From assembly GCA_938011325.1 (NCBI GenBank), contig CALLUD010000007.1, positions 310,001-374,000 on the forward strand: a DNA stretch of 64,000 nucleotides, read 5' to 3'. Made by a program: the position numbers and the translations under genes. Of this stretch, positions 25,801 through 34,278 are shown piece after piece. Under the pieces are notes generated by a model. It had not been told where the DNA came from and made no database searches. It saw only the letters and a program-made list of their open reading frames with translations. Numbering within the stretch: position 1 is the stretch's first letter; every line of letters begins with the position of its first letter. The stretch comes from an uncultured Spartobacteria bacterium (GTDB taxonomy: Bacteria; Verrucomicrobiota; Verrucomicrobiia; Chthoniobacterales; JAATET01).

Positions 25801-26442
25801 ATGTCGAAGCTGCGCGTGCATTGCTTCGGCGTGTCGATCGATGGATTCGGCGCCGGGCCGGATCAAAGTCTCGAACACCCGCTCGGGGTTGGCGGAATGG
25901 CGCTGCACGAGTGGTTTTTTCCCACGCGCGCGTTCCAGCGGATGCAGGGCAACGAAGGTGGCACGACGGGCGTGGACAACGATTTCGCGGATCGCGGATT
26001 CGCCGGCATCGGAGCGTGGATTCTTGGCCGCAACATGTTCGGTCCTGTGCGCGGACCGTGGCCGGATGACTCGTGGAAAGGCTGGTGGGGCGACGAGCCG
26101 CCTTACCACGTTCCCGTCTTCGTGCTCACGCATCACGCGCGGCCGCCGCTTGAGATGGCGGGCGGCACAACGTTCCACTTCGTGACCGACGGCATCGAGG
26201 CCGCGCTGGAACGGGCGCGCGAGGCGGCCGGCGGGCTCGACGTCCGCGTGGGCGGCGGCGTATCGACAGTTCGCCAATGCCTGCAGGCGGGATGGATCGA
26301 CGAAATGCACCTCGCGGTCTCCCCGGTCGCGCTCGGCCGCGGCGAGCACCTCTTCGCGGGAATTGACCTTCCGGCCCTCGGCTATCGACGCACGGAAGTC
26401 GTCGCCACCGATGCCGCGCTGCACGTCGTGTTCGCGAAGTGA
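25801..26442 (+). CDS. Dihydrofolate reductase/RibD-like reductase
   Basis: A 213-residue protein of the DHFR/RibD C-terminal superfamily: an N-terminal VSIDGFGAGPDQ strand-loop, ILGRNMFGPVRGPW near residue 77, and VRVGGGVSTVRQCLQAGWIDEMHLAVSP with the glycine-rich NADPH-binding loop. Stand-alone members are annotated as 'dihydrofolate reductase family protein' and their substrates are unknown. It starts 3 nt after the YCII stop and so probably belongs to the ECF42-controlled operon. Confidence 0.88.
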   Translation: MSKLRVHCFGVSIDGFGAGPDQSLEHPLGVGGMALHEWFFPTRAFQRMQGNEGGTTGVDNDFADRGFAGIGAWILGRNMFGPVRGPWPDDSWKGWWGDEPPYHVPVFVLTHHARPPLEMAGGTTFHFVTDGIEAALERAREAAGGLDVRVGGGVSTVRQCLQAGWIDEMHLAVSPVALGRGEHLFAGIDLPALGYRRTEVVATDAALHVVFAK

Positions 26443-26484
26443 TCTGCTGGGAACCGGCGTGCGGATGTGGTATGCGTCCACATC

Positions 26485-27599
26485 ATGTCGGGTGGGGCAC
26501 CATCGATCGCCATTCTGCCGTTCGATAATCTCTCCGGAACGGCGGAGGATGAACGGCTCGCTCTGGGCTTTGCGCACGATCTGATCGCCGAGCTCGCGCG
26601 GTTTCCGAACGTGCAGGTGCTCGCGGCGGACTCGGCATTTTCGCTGCAAGGCGCGGACGAGTCCGGGCGCAGTCGACGGCTCGGCGCGGACTATCTCCTC
26701 AAGGGCAGCATCCGGCGGTCGGCGCGCGCGCTTCGCGTTGCGGCTCATCTTGTCGAGGCGGCTTCGGGCCGCCATGTGTGGGCGGAGCGATACGACACGG
26801 TGGCGGACGAGTTTTTTGCCGTGGAGGACGACGTCGCGCAAAGGTCGCCAACGCGCTCACGTTGCGCCTCGATCAGGAAATGCTGAACGCGACGCGCAGG
26901 CGCAGGATCACGAGCCTGGCGGCCTACGAGTGCTGGCTGCGCGGAATGGAATGCCTCCAGCGCGGAACGATCGAGGCCGATGACGAGGCACGCGGATATT
27001 TCGAGCAGGCGCTTCGGGTGGATCCGACGTTTGCGCGGGCCCGCGCGGGACTTTCGCTGTCGCACTTCAACGAATGGAGCTGCCAGGCGTGGGATTGCTG
27101 GGCGGAGAAGGAGAAGGCCGCCTACGAGCAGGCCTCACAGGCGGAGCAGCTCGATCCGAACGATCCCCTCGTGCAGGTCATCCTCGCCAAGATCTCCCAA
27201 TACCGGCGCGAGCACCGCGTCGCGGAGAGCCGCTATCGTCGCGCGCTGGAACTCGCGCCCAGCGATGCGTTCGTCTGCATTCAACTCGCCGTCGGCTTCG
27301 CCCTGCTGGGGGACGCGAAACTCGGCGCCGAGCTGGGCGCGCGGGCTCTGGCACTGAATCCGCTCCGGCCTGCCTGGTGGTATTACTACGCGGCCGTGCC
27401 GCATTTCGTGCTGCGTGATTACCGCACGTCTCTCGAGATCGGAGGGCGCTCGCCCGGCATCGTCACGTGGAGAATCCGCGCCGCCATCCGGAAGCTCGAG
27501 CCGGTGCATCCCGCGCTCGCCCGTCACCTCGCGAACGCGATCAAGATCGGCACCTTCTGCTCCTATCGGCCCGAGCGCGAGACGCGGTGGCTTGTTTGA
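26485..27599 (+). pseudogene. TolB-like/TPR protein, single-base frameshift
   Basis: Residues 1-118 in the starting frame match the N-terminal TolB-like domain that accompanies adenylate-cyclase-like and TPR regulators (SIAILPFDNLSGTAEDERLA, then GADYLLKGSIRRSARALRVA, ASGRHVWAERYD). At 26839-26841 the frame shifts by -1, and the rest continues as KVANALTLRLDQEMLNATRR, then LAAYECWLRGMECLQRGT and TPR repeats (about residues 160-330) to the stop at 27599. One base lost in GCGCAAAGG would account for it. The intact product would be about 371 residues with no signal peptide. Restoring the frame restores a continuous family match, so the gene is either recently broken or mis-sequenced. Confidence 0.85.
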
Positions 27600-27610
27600 C
27601 GTCCGTCGTT

Positions 27611-28576
27611 TCAGCCTGCGACCGCGGCCGGTTCTTCGAGGCAGCATTCGCAGATCGCGTGCAAATGCCTCTCGTCAGTGTCGCAGCAGCCGCCGAGCAC
27701 CTGGAGCCGCGGCAGAATTTCGCGCAGACGGCGGTAGTGCGCGCCGAGATCGGCCGGATCGCCGGGATCGAGGTCGGGGCTTTCATCCAGCTCCGCATGA
27801 CTGCGGCAGGAGGCGTTTGCGCGCAGTCCGCAAATCCGCTCGAGCCAGGGTTCGTCCGGAATCAATCGTGAAACGAAATGCGTCGGATGCGCGCAGTTGA
27901 TCATGAAATACGCGGGCCGCACCACGGCCTCCGCGTCCACCTGTGCGATGGCGTCTGGCAGCGGCTGGCCGCTCGGCAACCGGCCATCCGTTTCGAGCGT
28001 GAAGGAAATCACGCAGGGAATGTTCTGAGCGGCGGCCGCGTTGGCCACACCCACCGCCTCCTTGGCGTAGGAGAGCGTGTAGGCCGTGACGAAGTCCGCG
28101 CCGGCCTCCCGGTATGTGCGGATTTGCCGGGCGTGATATTTCTCCGCCTCGCCGGCGCTCATGGCGGCATCGATCCGGTAACCATCGCCGCGTGGACCGA
28201 TCGCCCCGCTGATGAGCATGGGCGATGCGGGCGTCTCGAAGGCCGCGAGGATTTCGTGCAGCAGACGAATGCCGTGCCGGTTGGCTTCGTCGAGGCGTTC
28301 CGGGGAATATCCCACACGAGCTGCCCAGTCGGGATTGGCGCGCCAGCCGGGGCTGTCGAGCACGAACCCGACTCCGTAGTGGACGGCCAGTCGCGCGTAA
28401 GCTTCGTAGTATTCGCGGAGAATCCGGCGGCCGTCAGGATCGTCCACCAAGGGGAACGCCGCAAAGCATGGCAGGTCCACGCCCTTGTGGAAGATGAGCG
28501 TGGTTTCGAGACCACCGTCCGTGAGAAACGGCATCTCGAAGTCGATTGGCAGGGAGTGGGTATGACGCGTGTTCAT
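27611..28576 (-). CDS. Homocysteine S-methyltransferase family protein
   Basis: A 321-residue TIM-barrel enzyme of the homocysteine S-methyltransferase family. The family start FLTDGGLETTLIF is present, the middle Cys zinc ligand is in FMINCAHP, and the C-terminal pair is in GGCCDTDERH. It would transfer a methyl group to homocysteine or a related thiol in the cytoplasm; S-methylmethionine is the usual donor of small members, but this is not readable here. The start ATG (28576) touches the open end of the upstream SDR gene, probably an artefact of the frameshift there. Confidence 0.93.
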   Translation of the reverse strand: MNTRHTHSLPIDFEMPFLTDGGLETTLIFHKGVDLPCFAAFPLVDDPDGRRILREYYEAYARLAVHYGVGFVLDSPGWRANPDWAARVGYSPERLDEANRHGIRLLHEILAAFETPASPMLISGAIGPRGDGYRIDAAMSAGEAEKYHARQIRTYREAGADFVTAYTLSYAKEAVGVANAAAAQNIPCVISFTLETDGRLPSGQPLPDAIAQVDAEAVVRPAYFMINCAHPTHFVSRLIPDEPWLERICGLRANASCRSHAELDESPDLDPGDPADLGAHYRRLREILPRLQVLGGCCDTDERHLHAICECCLEEPAAVAG

Positions 28577-29484
28577 ACCCTGAAGGCGTAAGTTTTCGCC
28601 TTACAAACGAAGGAGCCGCCGGCTCCTGTCCGACGGCTCCCCGGGATGCCCTTACGCCGCGAAGTCCGTCGAGATCGAGCGGGCGCGATTTGTTTCGAGC
28701 GCATCGCGCAGATCTTCGACCTTTTTCTCCGCGAGCCCAGGGCGTCGCTGCCGAGCACGAGGTGCAGCGGGGGTTGTTTCAGCGCGGCGACCTCGATGAG
28801 AACATCAGCGAGCTTGTCGGGATCGCCCGGCTGCGTGCCGTGGATGCCGGTCAGGTGTTGGTTCACCGAATCGCGCGCGGCCTGGTAGTCGGCGATCGGC
28901 TGCGACGGCTCGGCGGGCGAGCCCGTCGCGAGGAACTCGGTGCGGAAGTAACCGGGATAGACCGCGGTGACGTTCACGCCGAGATTCGCGAGGTCCGCGT
29001 GCAGGCCTTCGGTGAGGCCGGCAACCGCAAACTTCGTGGCGCAGTAGATGCCGAAGCCGGAGAACGCGCCGGTGATTCCGGCGATCGAGCTGATGTTGAA
29101 GACGTGACCCGAGCGTTGTTTGCGAAGCTGCGGCAGCGTGGCGCGAAGGACGTTGAGCACGCCGAAGACGTTCACGTCGAAGTTGGCACGGGCCTCGGCG
29201 TCGGTGACCTCCTCGACCGCGCCGAACTGACCGTAACCGGCGTTGTTGACCACGACGTCGAGCCCGCCGAAGTGGGCGATCGTTTGTTCGACGGCCCGGC
29301 GAACGCAGGTCTCATCCATCAGATCGACCTTGAGCGGAAGCACGTTGTTGCCGAGTTTTTCCACAAGGGAAGCCTTCGAGCGGGACGTGACCGCGACCTT
29401 TGCGCCGGCCGCAACCAGACGCTGCGCGAGATGCAGACCCAGACCCTTCGAACCTCCCGTAACGAACCAGATTTGATTTTTCAT
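28573..29484 (-). CDS. Short-chain dehydrogenase/reductase, C-terminus frameshifted
   Basis: A classical SDR oxidoreductase: TGGSKGLGLHLA cofactor loop, NNAGYG, catalytic Ser in NISSIAG and the YxxxK motif in YCATKFAVAGL. The first 245 residues are normal. Around 28736-28742 the frame changes: the expected tail AEKKVEDLRDALETNRARSI is encoded in the other frame and stops at 28652. Uncorrected, the protein ends with about 45 Arg/Lys/Ser-rich residues running to 28573. A lost G in the GGGC run explains it. The core is intact, so activity may survive. The gene is divergent from an AraC-type regulator, the probable controller. Confidence 0.88.
   Translation of the reverse strand: MKNQIWFVTGGSKGLGLHLAQRLVAAGAKVAVTSRSKASLVEKLGNNVLPLKVDLMDETCVRRAVEQTIAHFGGLDVVVNNAGYGQFGAVEEVTDAEARANFDVNVFGVLNVLRATLPQLRKQRSGHVFNISSIAGITGAFSGFGIYCATKFAVAGLTEGLHADLANLGVNVTAVYPGYFRTEFLATGSPAEPSQPIADYQAARDSVNQHLTGIHGTQPGDPDKLADVLIEVAALKQPPLHLVLGSDALGSRRKRSKICAMRSKQIAPARSRRTSRRKGIPGSRRTGAGGSFVCKAKTYAFRV
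28600..28640 (-). terminator. Intrinsic terminator after the SDR gene
   Basis: On the minus strand GGAGCCG (28640-28634) pairs with CGGCTCC (28618-28612), followed by TTCGTTTG. It lies 12 nt past the frame-corrected SDR stop (28652), which supports that stop as the original gene end. The homocysteine methyltransferase gene starts just beyond. Confidence 0.55.
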
Positions 29485-29494
29485 AACGAGGGGC

Positions 29495-29522
29495 ACGGTG
29501 CCACGCGGACGGGCTGCACCGT
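29495..29522. promoter_or_regulatory. Candidate operator between SDR and araC-type genes
   Basis: Two 7-nt arms, acggtgc and gcaccgt, form an inverted repeat whose centres are 21 bp apart, two helical turns, in the 94-nt region between the divergent SDR and AraC-type genes. This arrangement suits a dimeric regulator, but no experiment or second copy supports it. Confidence 0.35.
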
Positions 29523-29578
29523 TAGACCAGGACACCGGAAGGCTTGCCTAATCCTCCGACCGGGCACACTTTCCCGAA

Positions 29579-30442
29579 ATGCAGGACCTGATCGCGATCG
29601 CGAAGCGTCATGCGCCGGAGTGCGGATTCGTTTCCACCGCGTTGCCGGAACTGCAGATCGTGCGAAGCGCGCCGCCATCGGAGCCGGTGCACGCGGTGCT
29701 GCGGCCCTCGCTCTGTTTCCTGCTGCAGGGCACGAAGGAAGTGACCGTCGCCGGGCGGGTCTATCGCTACACCGCGGGCGAGCACCTGGTTTCCACGGTC
29801 GATCTGCCGACGACGGGGGAAGTTGTCGATACTTCGGCCCGTGCACCCTACCTGTGTGTGGCGATCGGCATTGAGCCGACGCTGGTTTACGACGTCCTGC
29901 AAAGCGCGCCACGCGCGATCAGCGCGAGCTCGCAACCGGGGCTGTTTGTCGGTCGCACGGATCCGGCGATGACCGATGCGGTCGCCCGGTTGTTGCGCTG
30001 CCTCGATTCCGCAGGAGATCGTGCGGTGCTTGCGCCGGGAATCCTGCGAGAGATCGTGTATCGACTGCTGCAGGGGCCGTTTGCCGCGGTGATCGCGGAA
30101 CTCGGCGTTGACGGCAGTCGCACTCAACGGATTGCCCGTGCGATCTCGCATTTGAAAAATCACTTCGCCGAGCCGTTGCGCGTCGAGGAGCTGGCCCGTC
30201 TGGCCGGGATGAGTCCGTCGACCTTCCACGACCATTTCCGCAGAATCACGACGCTGAGTCCGGTCCAATACCAGAAGATCCTGCGCCTGCAGGAAGCCCG
30301 GCGTCTGCTCGTGGCGGACGGCGCGGGCGCGGCGGATATCGGATTCCGCGTTGGCTACCAGAGCCCGTCGCAATTCAGCCGCGAATACTCGCGCGTGTTC
30401 GGGCACCCACCGTCCGTCGACCTGCGGCGTCGGGTGGCGTAA
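29579..30442 (+). CDS. AraC-family transcriptional regulator
   Basis: A 287-residue regulator with an N-terminal AraC-type (AraC_N) cupin-like domain (PSLCFLLQGTKEVTVAGRVYRY) and two helix-turn-helix motifs at residues about 190-285: VEELARLAGMSPSTFHDHFRRI and DIGFRVGYQSPSQFSREYSRVFG. It is transcribed divergently from the SDR gene with 94 nt between them, the usual layout for a regulator controlling its neighbour. The effector is unknown. Confidence 0.93.
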   Translation: MQDLIAIAKRHAPECGFVSTALPELQIVRSAPPSEPVHAVLRPSLCFLLQGTKEVTVAGRVYRYTAGEHLVSTVDLPTTGEVVDTSARAPYLCVAIGIEPTLVYDVLQSAPRAISASSQPGLFVGRTDPAMTDAVARLLRCLDSAGDRAVLAPGILREIVYRLLQGPFAAVIAELGVDGSRTQRIARAISHLKNHFAEPLRVEELARLAGMSPSTFHDHFRRITTLSPVQYQKILRLQEARRLLVADGAGAADIGFRVGYQSPSQFSREYSRVFGHPPSVDLRRRVA

Positions 30443-30444
30443 CG

Positions 30445-30897
30445 TTAGAACAACTCGCCCTGAGGGGGCGGAGGAGGCAGGGGAGGTTCGGGCGGCGGAA
30501 TCGGTTGGATGCGACCGGATTCGTCGAGCGCGCCGAGCAGGGCAAAGCGCTCGTGGTGAATGAAGGCGGCAAGTGCAGGTGCGGCCGCGGTGGTGACCAT
30601 TTTCGCGAGCCGGTAGTTCTTTCCGGGTTCGGGGGCGACGATCACAAAAAACGCGTGCGAGCCCGGTGAGGCGTCCGCCCAGATCATATCTCCACCATCG
30701 TTGGTTCCGACGGCGGCCACAGGCGCCGTGGTGGCAAGCACGTTGCCCGAGCCGGCGCGCAGCCACCAGTGGAGGCGCTCCTCGGTGGCGGAACCCGCCC
30801 ACTGCTCGGTGACGGAAGTGCCATCGGGCAGGATGAGTGGAATGCGCTGGCCCGCCCGCCAAATTTCTCCGGTGATGGTGCGAAAGGCGTTTGGCAT
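30445..30897 (-). CDS. Hypothetical protein with proline-rich tail
   Basis: A 150-residue protein I do not recognise. The ATG at 30897 is chosen although the frame is open to 31095 inside katG. Visible features are a beta-rich body (GEIWRAGQRIPLILPDGTSV, TEERLHWWLRAGSGN), the stretch SHAFFVIVAPEPGKNYRLAK, and a short Pro-rich end. No signal peptide or membrane segment is present. It follows katG on the same strand after 38 nt and may be co-transcribed. It converges on the AraC-type gene with a 2-nt gap. Confidence 0.6.
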   Translation of the reverse strand: MPNAFRTITGEIWRAGQRIPLILPDGTSVTEQWAGSATEERLHWWLRAGSGNVLATTAPVAAVGTNDGGDMIWADASPGSHAFFVIVAPEPGKNYRLAKMVTTAAAPALAAFIHHERFALLGALDESGRIQPIPPPEPPLPPPPPQGELF

Positions 30898-30935
30898 TTT
30901 GGAGAGTCCGGCAGGCGGGCGCAGAGCGTCCGATT

Positions 30936-33206
30936 TTATGCGAGGTCGAAGCGGTCGAGGTTCATCACCTTCGTCCACGCGGCGACGAAGTCGTTGAGGA
31001 ATTTCTCCTGCGCGTCGGCGCTGGCGTAAACCTCCGCGAGCGCGCGGAGGATTGAGTTTGCGCCGAAGACGAGGTCCACCCGGGTGGCCGTCCACTTTTG
31101 CTCACCCGTCTTGCGGTCGAAGCCGGCGAAGGCGTTGCCGCAGGGCGAGACCTGCTTCCACTCCCAGCGCATGTCGAGCAGGTTCACGAAGAAGTCGTTC
31201 GTGAGCTGGCCCGGACGTTCGGTAAGGACGCCGTGACTGCTGCCGTCGGCGTTGATGTTGATCGCGCGCAGGCCGCCGAGGAGGACGGTCATCTCGGGTG
31301 CGGTGAGCGTGAGGAGCTGCGCCTTGTCGATGAGCAGGTGCTCGGCGGGCACGGAATAGCGGCCCTTGAGGTAGTTGCGGAAGCCGTCGGCGAGCGGCTC
31401 GAGGACGGCGAACGAATCGACGTCGGTCTGCTCCTGCGAGGCATCCATGCGGCCGGGTGTGAACGGCACGGTGATGTCGTGGCCGGCGGCCTTTGCGGCG
31501 AGCTCGATGCCGACCCCGCCCGCGAGGACGATGAGGTCCGCGAGCGAGATTTTGCGTCCGCCATTGGCCGAGGCGTTGAACTCCGCCTGGATCGTTTCGA
31601 GCTTCGCGAGGATCGAGGCGAGCTCGGCCGGGTTGTTGACCTCCCAGCTGCGCTGCGGCTCGAGGCGGATGCGCGCGCCGTTTGCGCCACCGCGCTTGTC
31701 ACTGCCGCGGAAGGTCGAGGCCGAGGCCCACGCCGTCGCGACGAGCTGCTGGGCGGTGAGGCCGGAGGCGGCGATCTTTTCCTTGAGTGCGGCGATGTCC
31801 GACTCGGTCACGAGCGGGTGATCGACGGGCGGGATGGGGTCCTGCCAGATGAAGTCCTCGGCGGGCACCTCCGGCCCGAGGTAGCGCGACTTCGGGCCCA
31901 TGTCGCGATGCGTGAGCTTGAACCACGCGCGGGCGAAGGCGTTTGCAAATTCCTCCGGATTCTCGAGGAAGCGGCGCGAGATTTTTTCGTAAACCGGGTC
32001 GAAGCGCAGCGACAGGTCGGTCGTGAGCATTGTCGGCTTGCGGCGGAGCGCGGGATTATCCGGCTCCTCGGGATCGGGAATGATTGCCTCGGCGTCCTTC
32101 GCGACCCACTGATGCGCGCCGGCCGGGCTCTTCTCGAGCACCCACTCGTATTTGAAAAGATTTTCGAAGAAGTAATTGCTCCACTTTGTCGGCGTCTGCG
32201 TCCAGGTGACCTCGAGGCCGCTGGTGATCGTGTCGCGGCCCTTGCCCTTGCCAAACGTGTTCGCCCAGCCGAGGCCCTGCTGCTCGATCGGAGCGGCCTC
32301 GACGTCGGGGCCCACGTTGTCCGCGGGACCTGCGCCGTGCGTCTTGCCGAAGGTGTGGCCGCCGGCGATGAGGGCGACGGTTTCCTCGTCGTTCATGCCC
32401 ATGCGCGCAAACGTGTCGCGAATGTCGTAGGCGGCCTTCAGCGGATCGGGGTTGCCGTCGGGGCCCTCGGGGTTCACGTAGATGAGACCCATCTGCACCG
32501 CGGCGAGCGGGTTCTCGAGCTTGCGGCTGTGAATGTCGCCGTCCGCGGTGTCATCGGAGACGAGCACGGCCGGGCCGTCCTTCGTCACGCCTTCGGAGCC
32601 GTGGGCGTAGCGCACGTCGCCGCCGAGCCACGTCTTCTCGCGGCCCCAATACACATCCAGATCGGGCTCCCACGTGTCGGCACGTCCGCCGCCGAAGCCA
32701 ACCGTCTTCAGCCCCATCGTCTCGAGTGCCACGTTGCCCGTGAGAATGAGGAGGTCGGCCCACGAAATGCGGCGGCCGTATTTCTGCTTGATCGGCCAGA
32801 GCAGGCGGCGCGCCTTGTCGAGGCTCACGTTGTCGGGCCAGCTGTTCAGCGGAGCGAAGCGCTGCTGCCCGCGGCCGCCGCCACCACGACCGTCGCCGAC
32901 GCGATAGGTGCCCGCGGCGTGCCACGCCATGCGGATGAAGAGCGGCCCGTAGTGGCCGAAATCCGCCGGCCACCAGTCCTGCGAATCGGTCATCAACGCG
33001 GCGAGGTCCTTTTTCAGCGCCTCGTAGTCGAGCTTCTTGAACTCCGCGGCGTAGTCGAAATCCGGATCCATCGGATCGGACTTCTCCGAGTGCTGGCTGA
33101 GCAACTCGATTTTCAGACGGTTCGGCCACCAGTCGTCATTGGTCGTTCCGCCGAGCGGCGTGACGGAAGCGGTGGGATGAAACGGACATTTGGGTTCGTC
33201 GGACAT
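30936..33206 (-). CDS. katG: Catalase-peroxidase KatG
   Basis: A 756-residue bifunctional haem catalase-peroxidase detoxifying H2O2. The distal haem residues Arg92, Trp95 and His96 are in RMAWHAAG; Tyr243 (LIYVNPEG) and Met269 (ARMGMND) complete the Met-Tyr-Trp cross-link needed for catalase activity; the proximal ligand is His284 in GGHTFGKTHG. Both tandem peroxidase-like halves are present. The spacing between Trp95 and Tyr243 is 26 residues longer than in M. tuberculosis KatG, the usual large loop. The start is ATG 33206; the frame is open 16 codons further upstream. A cupin gene lies upstream on the same strand. Confidence 0.98.
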   Translation of the reverse strand: MSDEPKCPFHPTASVTPLGGTTNDDWWPNRLKIELLSQHSEKSDPMDPDFDYAAEFKKLDYEALKKDLAALMTDSQDWWPADFGHYGPLFIRMAWHAAGTYRVGDGRGGGGRGQQRFAPLNSWPDNVSLDKARRLLWPIKQKYGRRISWADLLILTGNVALETMGLKTVGFGGGRADTWEPDLDVYWGREKTWLGGDVRYAHGSEGVTKDGPAVLVSDDTADGDIHSRKLENPLAAVQMGLIYVNPEGPDGNPDPLKAAYDIRDTFARMGMNDEETVALIAGGHTFGKTHGAGPADNVGPDVEAAPIEQQGLGWANTFGKGKGRDTITSGLEVTWTQTPTKWSNYFFENLFKYEWVLEKSPAGAHQWVAKDAEAIIPDPEEPDNPALRRKPTMLTTDLSLRFDPVYEKISRRFLENPEEFANAFARAWFKLTHRDMGPKSRYLGPEVPAEDFIWQDPIPPVDHPLVTESDIAALKEKIAASGLTAQQLVATAWASASTFRGSDKRGGANGARIRLEPQRSWEVNNPAELASILAKLETIQAEFNASANGGRKISLADLIVLAGGVGIELAAKAAGHDITVPFTPGRMDASQEQTDVDSFAVLEPLADGFRNYLKGRYSVPAEHLLIDKAQLLTLTAPEMTVLLGGLRAININADGSSHGVLTERPGQLTNDFFVNLLDMRWEWKQVSPCGNAFAGFDRKTGEQKWTATRVDLVFGANSILRALAEVYASADAQEKFLNDFVAAWTKVMNLDRFDLA

Positions 33207-33322
33207 GCGATCTTCTTCGAGTGAATTGGCGAAAACGGAAATGACCATGGTCACTTCCGTTGGAGAACGATCAGATAATCAGATTGGTCAGTATTGCTGA
33301 AATACTTGTTTCCTTTGATGAG

Positions 33323-33339
33323 CATAGGCAGTGCCTATG
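33323..33339. repeat. Short inverted repeat upstream of katG
   Basis: cataggc and gcctatg are separated by 3 nt, forming a small hairpin or dyad between the cupin stop and katG. No T-run follows on either strand. It could be an operator in the katG upstream region; no known regulator box is matched. Confidence 0.35.
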
Positions 33340-33357
33340 AAGACGATTTCTGCCGCC

Positions 33358-33804
33358 TCAGGTGACGAAATGGATGCCGTGTTCCCCGGCGATGGCGAGG
33401 ACGCGTGGCATGTCTGGTCCGCCCGGGCGGGAAAATTCTTCGGCGCAGCGGGCGAAGAAGATTTCGAATCCGGAGGGGGCGGAGGTGAGGAGCATGCGCG
33501 ACGGGGTGTCGCCGGTGTTTTTGAAGGTGTGAACGGAGCCGCGCGGAGCGAAGACGCGGGCACCCGGGCCAACCTCCGTCCATTCGCCGTTGCGAAAAAA
33601 ACTCACGCGTCCTTCCAGAACGTGAAACCACTCATCCTCGCTCTCGTGGTAGTGGGGTGGCGGACCTCCGCCCGGAGGTGTGATCTCCAGCCAGAGCGTG
33701 AAGCGCCCTTCGGTTTCCTCGCCGGTCTGGTAGAGATGCACTTCTTCTCCGAACGCGTGCAGAACGCGGTCGCCTTCCTGCGCGCGAATGACCACGGAAT
33801 CCAT
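33358..33804 (-). CDS. Cupin-domain protein
   Basis: A 148-residue single-domain cupin. Motif 1 is PPHYHESEDEWFHVLEGRVSFF, with the metal ligands His-x-His and Glu, and motif 2 is GARVFAPRGSVHTFKN, with the last His. The function cannot be assigned beyond metal-dependent small-molecule binding or isomerase/oxygenase chemistry. The start at ATG 33804 fits the domain; the frame is open further, but those residues are Arg-rich without family similarity. It lies 151 nt upstream of katG on the same strand and is divergent from the YCII-like gene. Confidence 0.82.
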   Translation of the reverse strand: MDSVVIRAQEGDRVLHAFGEEVHLYQTGEETEGRFTLWLEITPPGGGPPPHYHESEDEWFHVLEGRVSFFRNGEWTEVGPGARVFAPRGSVHTFKNTGDTPSRMLLTSAPSGFEIFFARCAEEFSRPGGPDMPRVLAIAGEHGIHFVT

Positions 33805-33888
33805 GCCGTCTTCATCTCGAAGGCGGTGTCCATGCGCAAGCGGATTTCCGAGTGGTGCGGGGCGGGAGCCACGAAGTAACCTCCGCGC

Positions 33889-34278
33889 ATGAGCAGCAGC
33901 CCATCTCATGAGTTTCTGGTGATTTCCCGTGGCAAGTGGGACGCCAACGCGCCAAAGGAGGAGATCGAGGCGGCGATCGGACGGTTCTACGAATGGATCG
34001 AGCGTTGCATCGAGGAAGGTCGAATGAAGGGCGGCAGCCGGCTGAAACGCGAGGGTGCCCTCGTTTCGCGCGGCGGCATTGTGACCGACGCGCCGCTCAC
34101 CGAGACGAAGGAAGTGATCGGCGGGTATTGGTTCATTGTCGCCGACAGCCTCGAATCGGCGGCACAGCTCGCGGCGGAGAATCCCTGCCTCGCCTACGGA
34201 ATTGAACTGGAGATCCGGCCTCTGGAACCGGAGCGAGCCTCCGTATATGCGCTCACGAACGAAACGCCCGTCTCATGA
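33889..34278 (+). CDS. YCII-like protein
   Basis: A 129-residue protein of the YCII-related superfamily: FLVISRGKWDAN at the start, a central GGSRLKREGALVSRGG stretch, DAPLTETKEVIGGYWFIVA (the position of the DGPF motif, here DAPL), and YGIELEIRPL at the end. Such proteins occur near ECF sigma factors and are of unknown activity. Its stop overlaps the next gene's ATG (ATGA), so it is translationally coupled with a cupin. Confidence 0.85.
   Translation: MSSSPSHEFLVISRGKWDANAPKEEIEAAIGRFYEWIERCIEEGRMKGGSRLKREGALVSRGGIVTDAPLTETKEVIGGYWFIVADSLESAAQLAAENPCLAYGIELEIRPLEPERASVYALTNETPVS

Noticed and set aside
31098..33224. A 708-codon open frame on the plus strand opposite katG
   Set aside because: It mirrors the codon bias of katG on the other strand, has no domain similarity, and katG is unquestionable.
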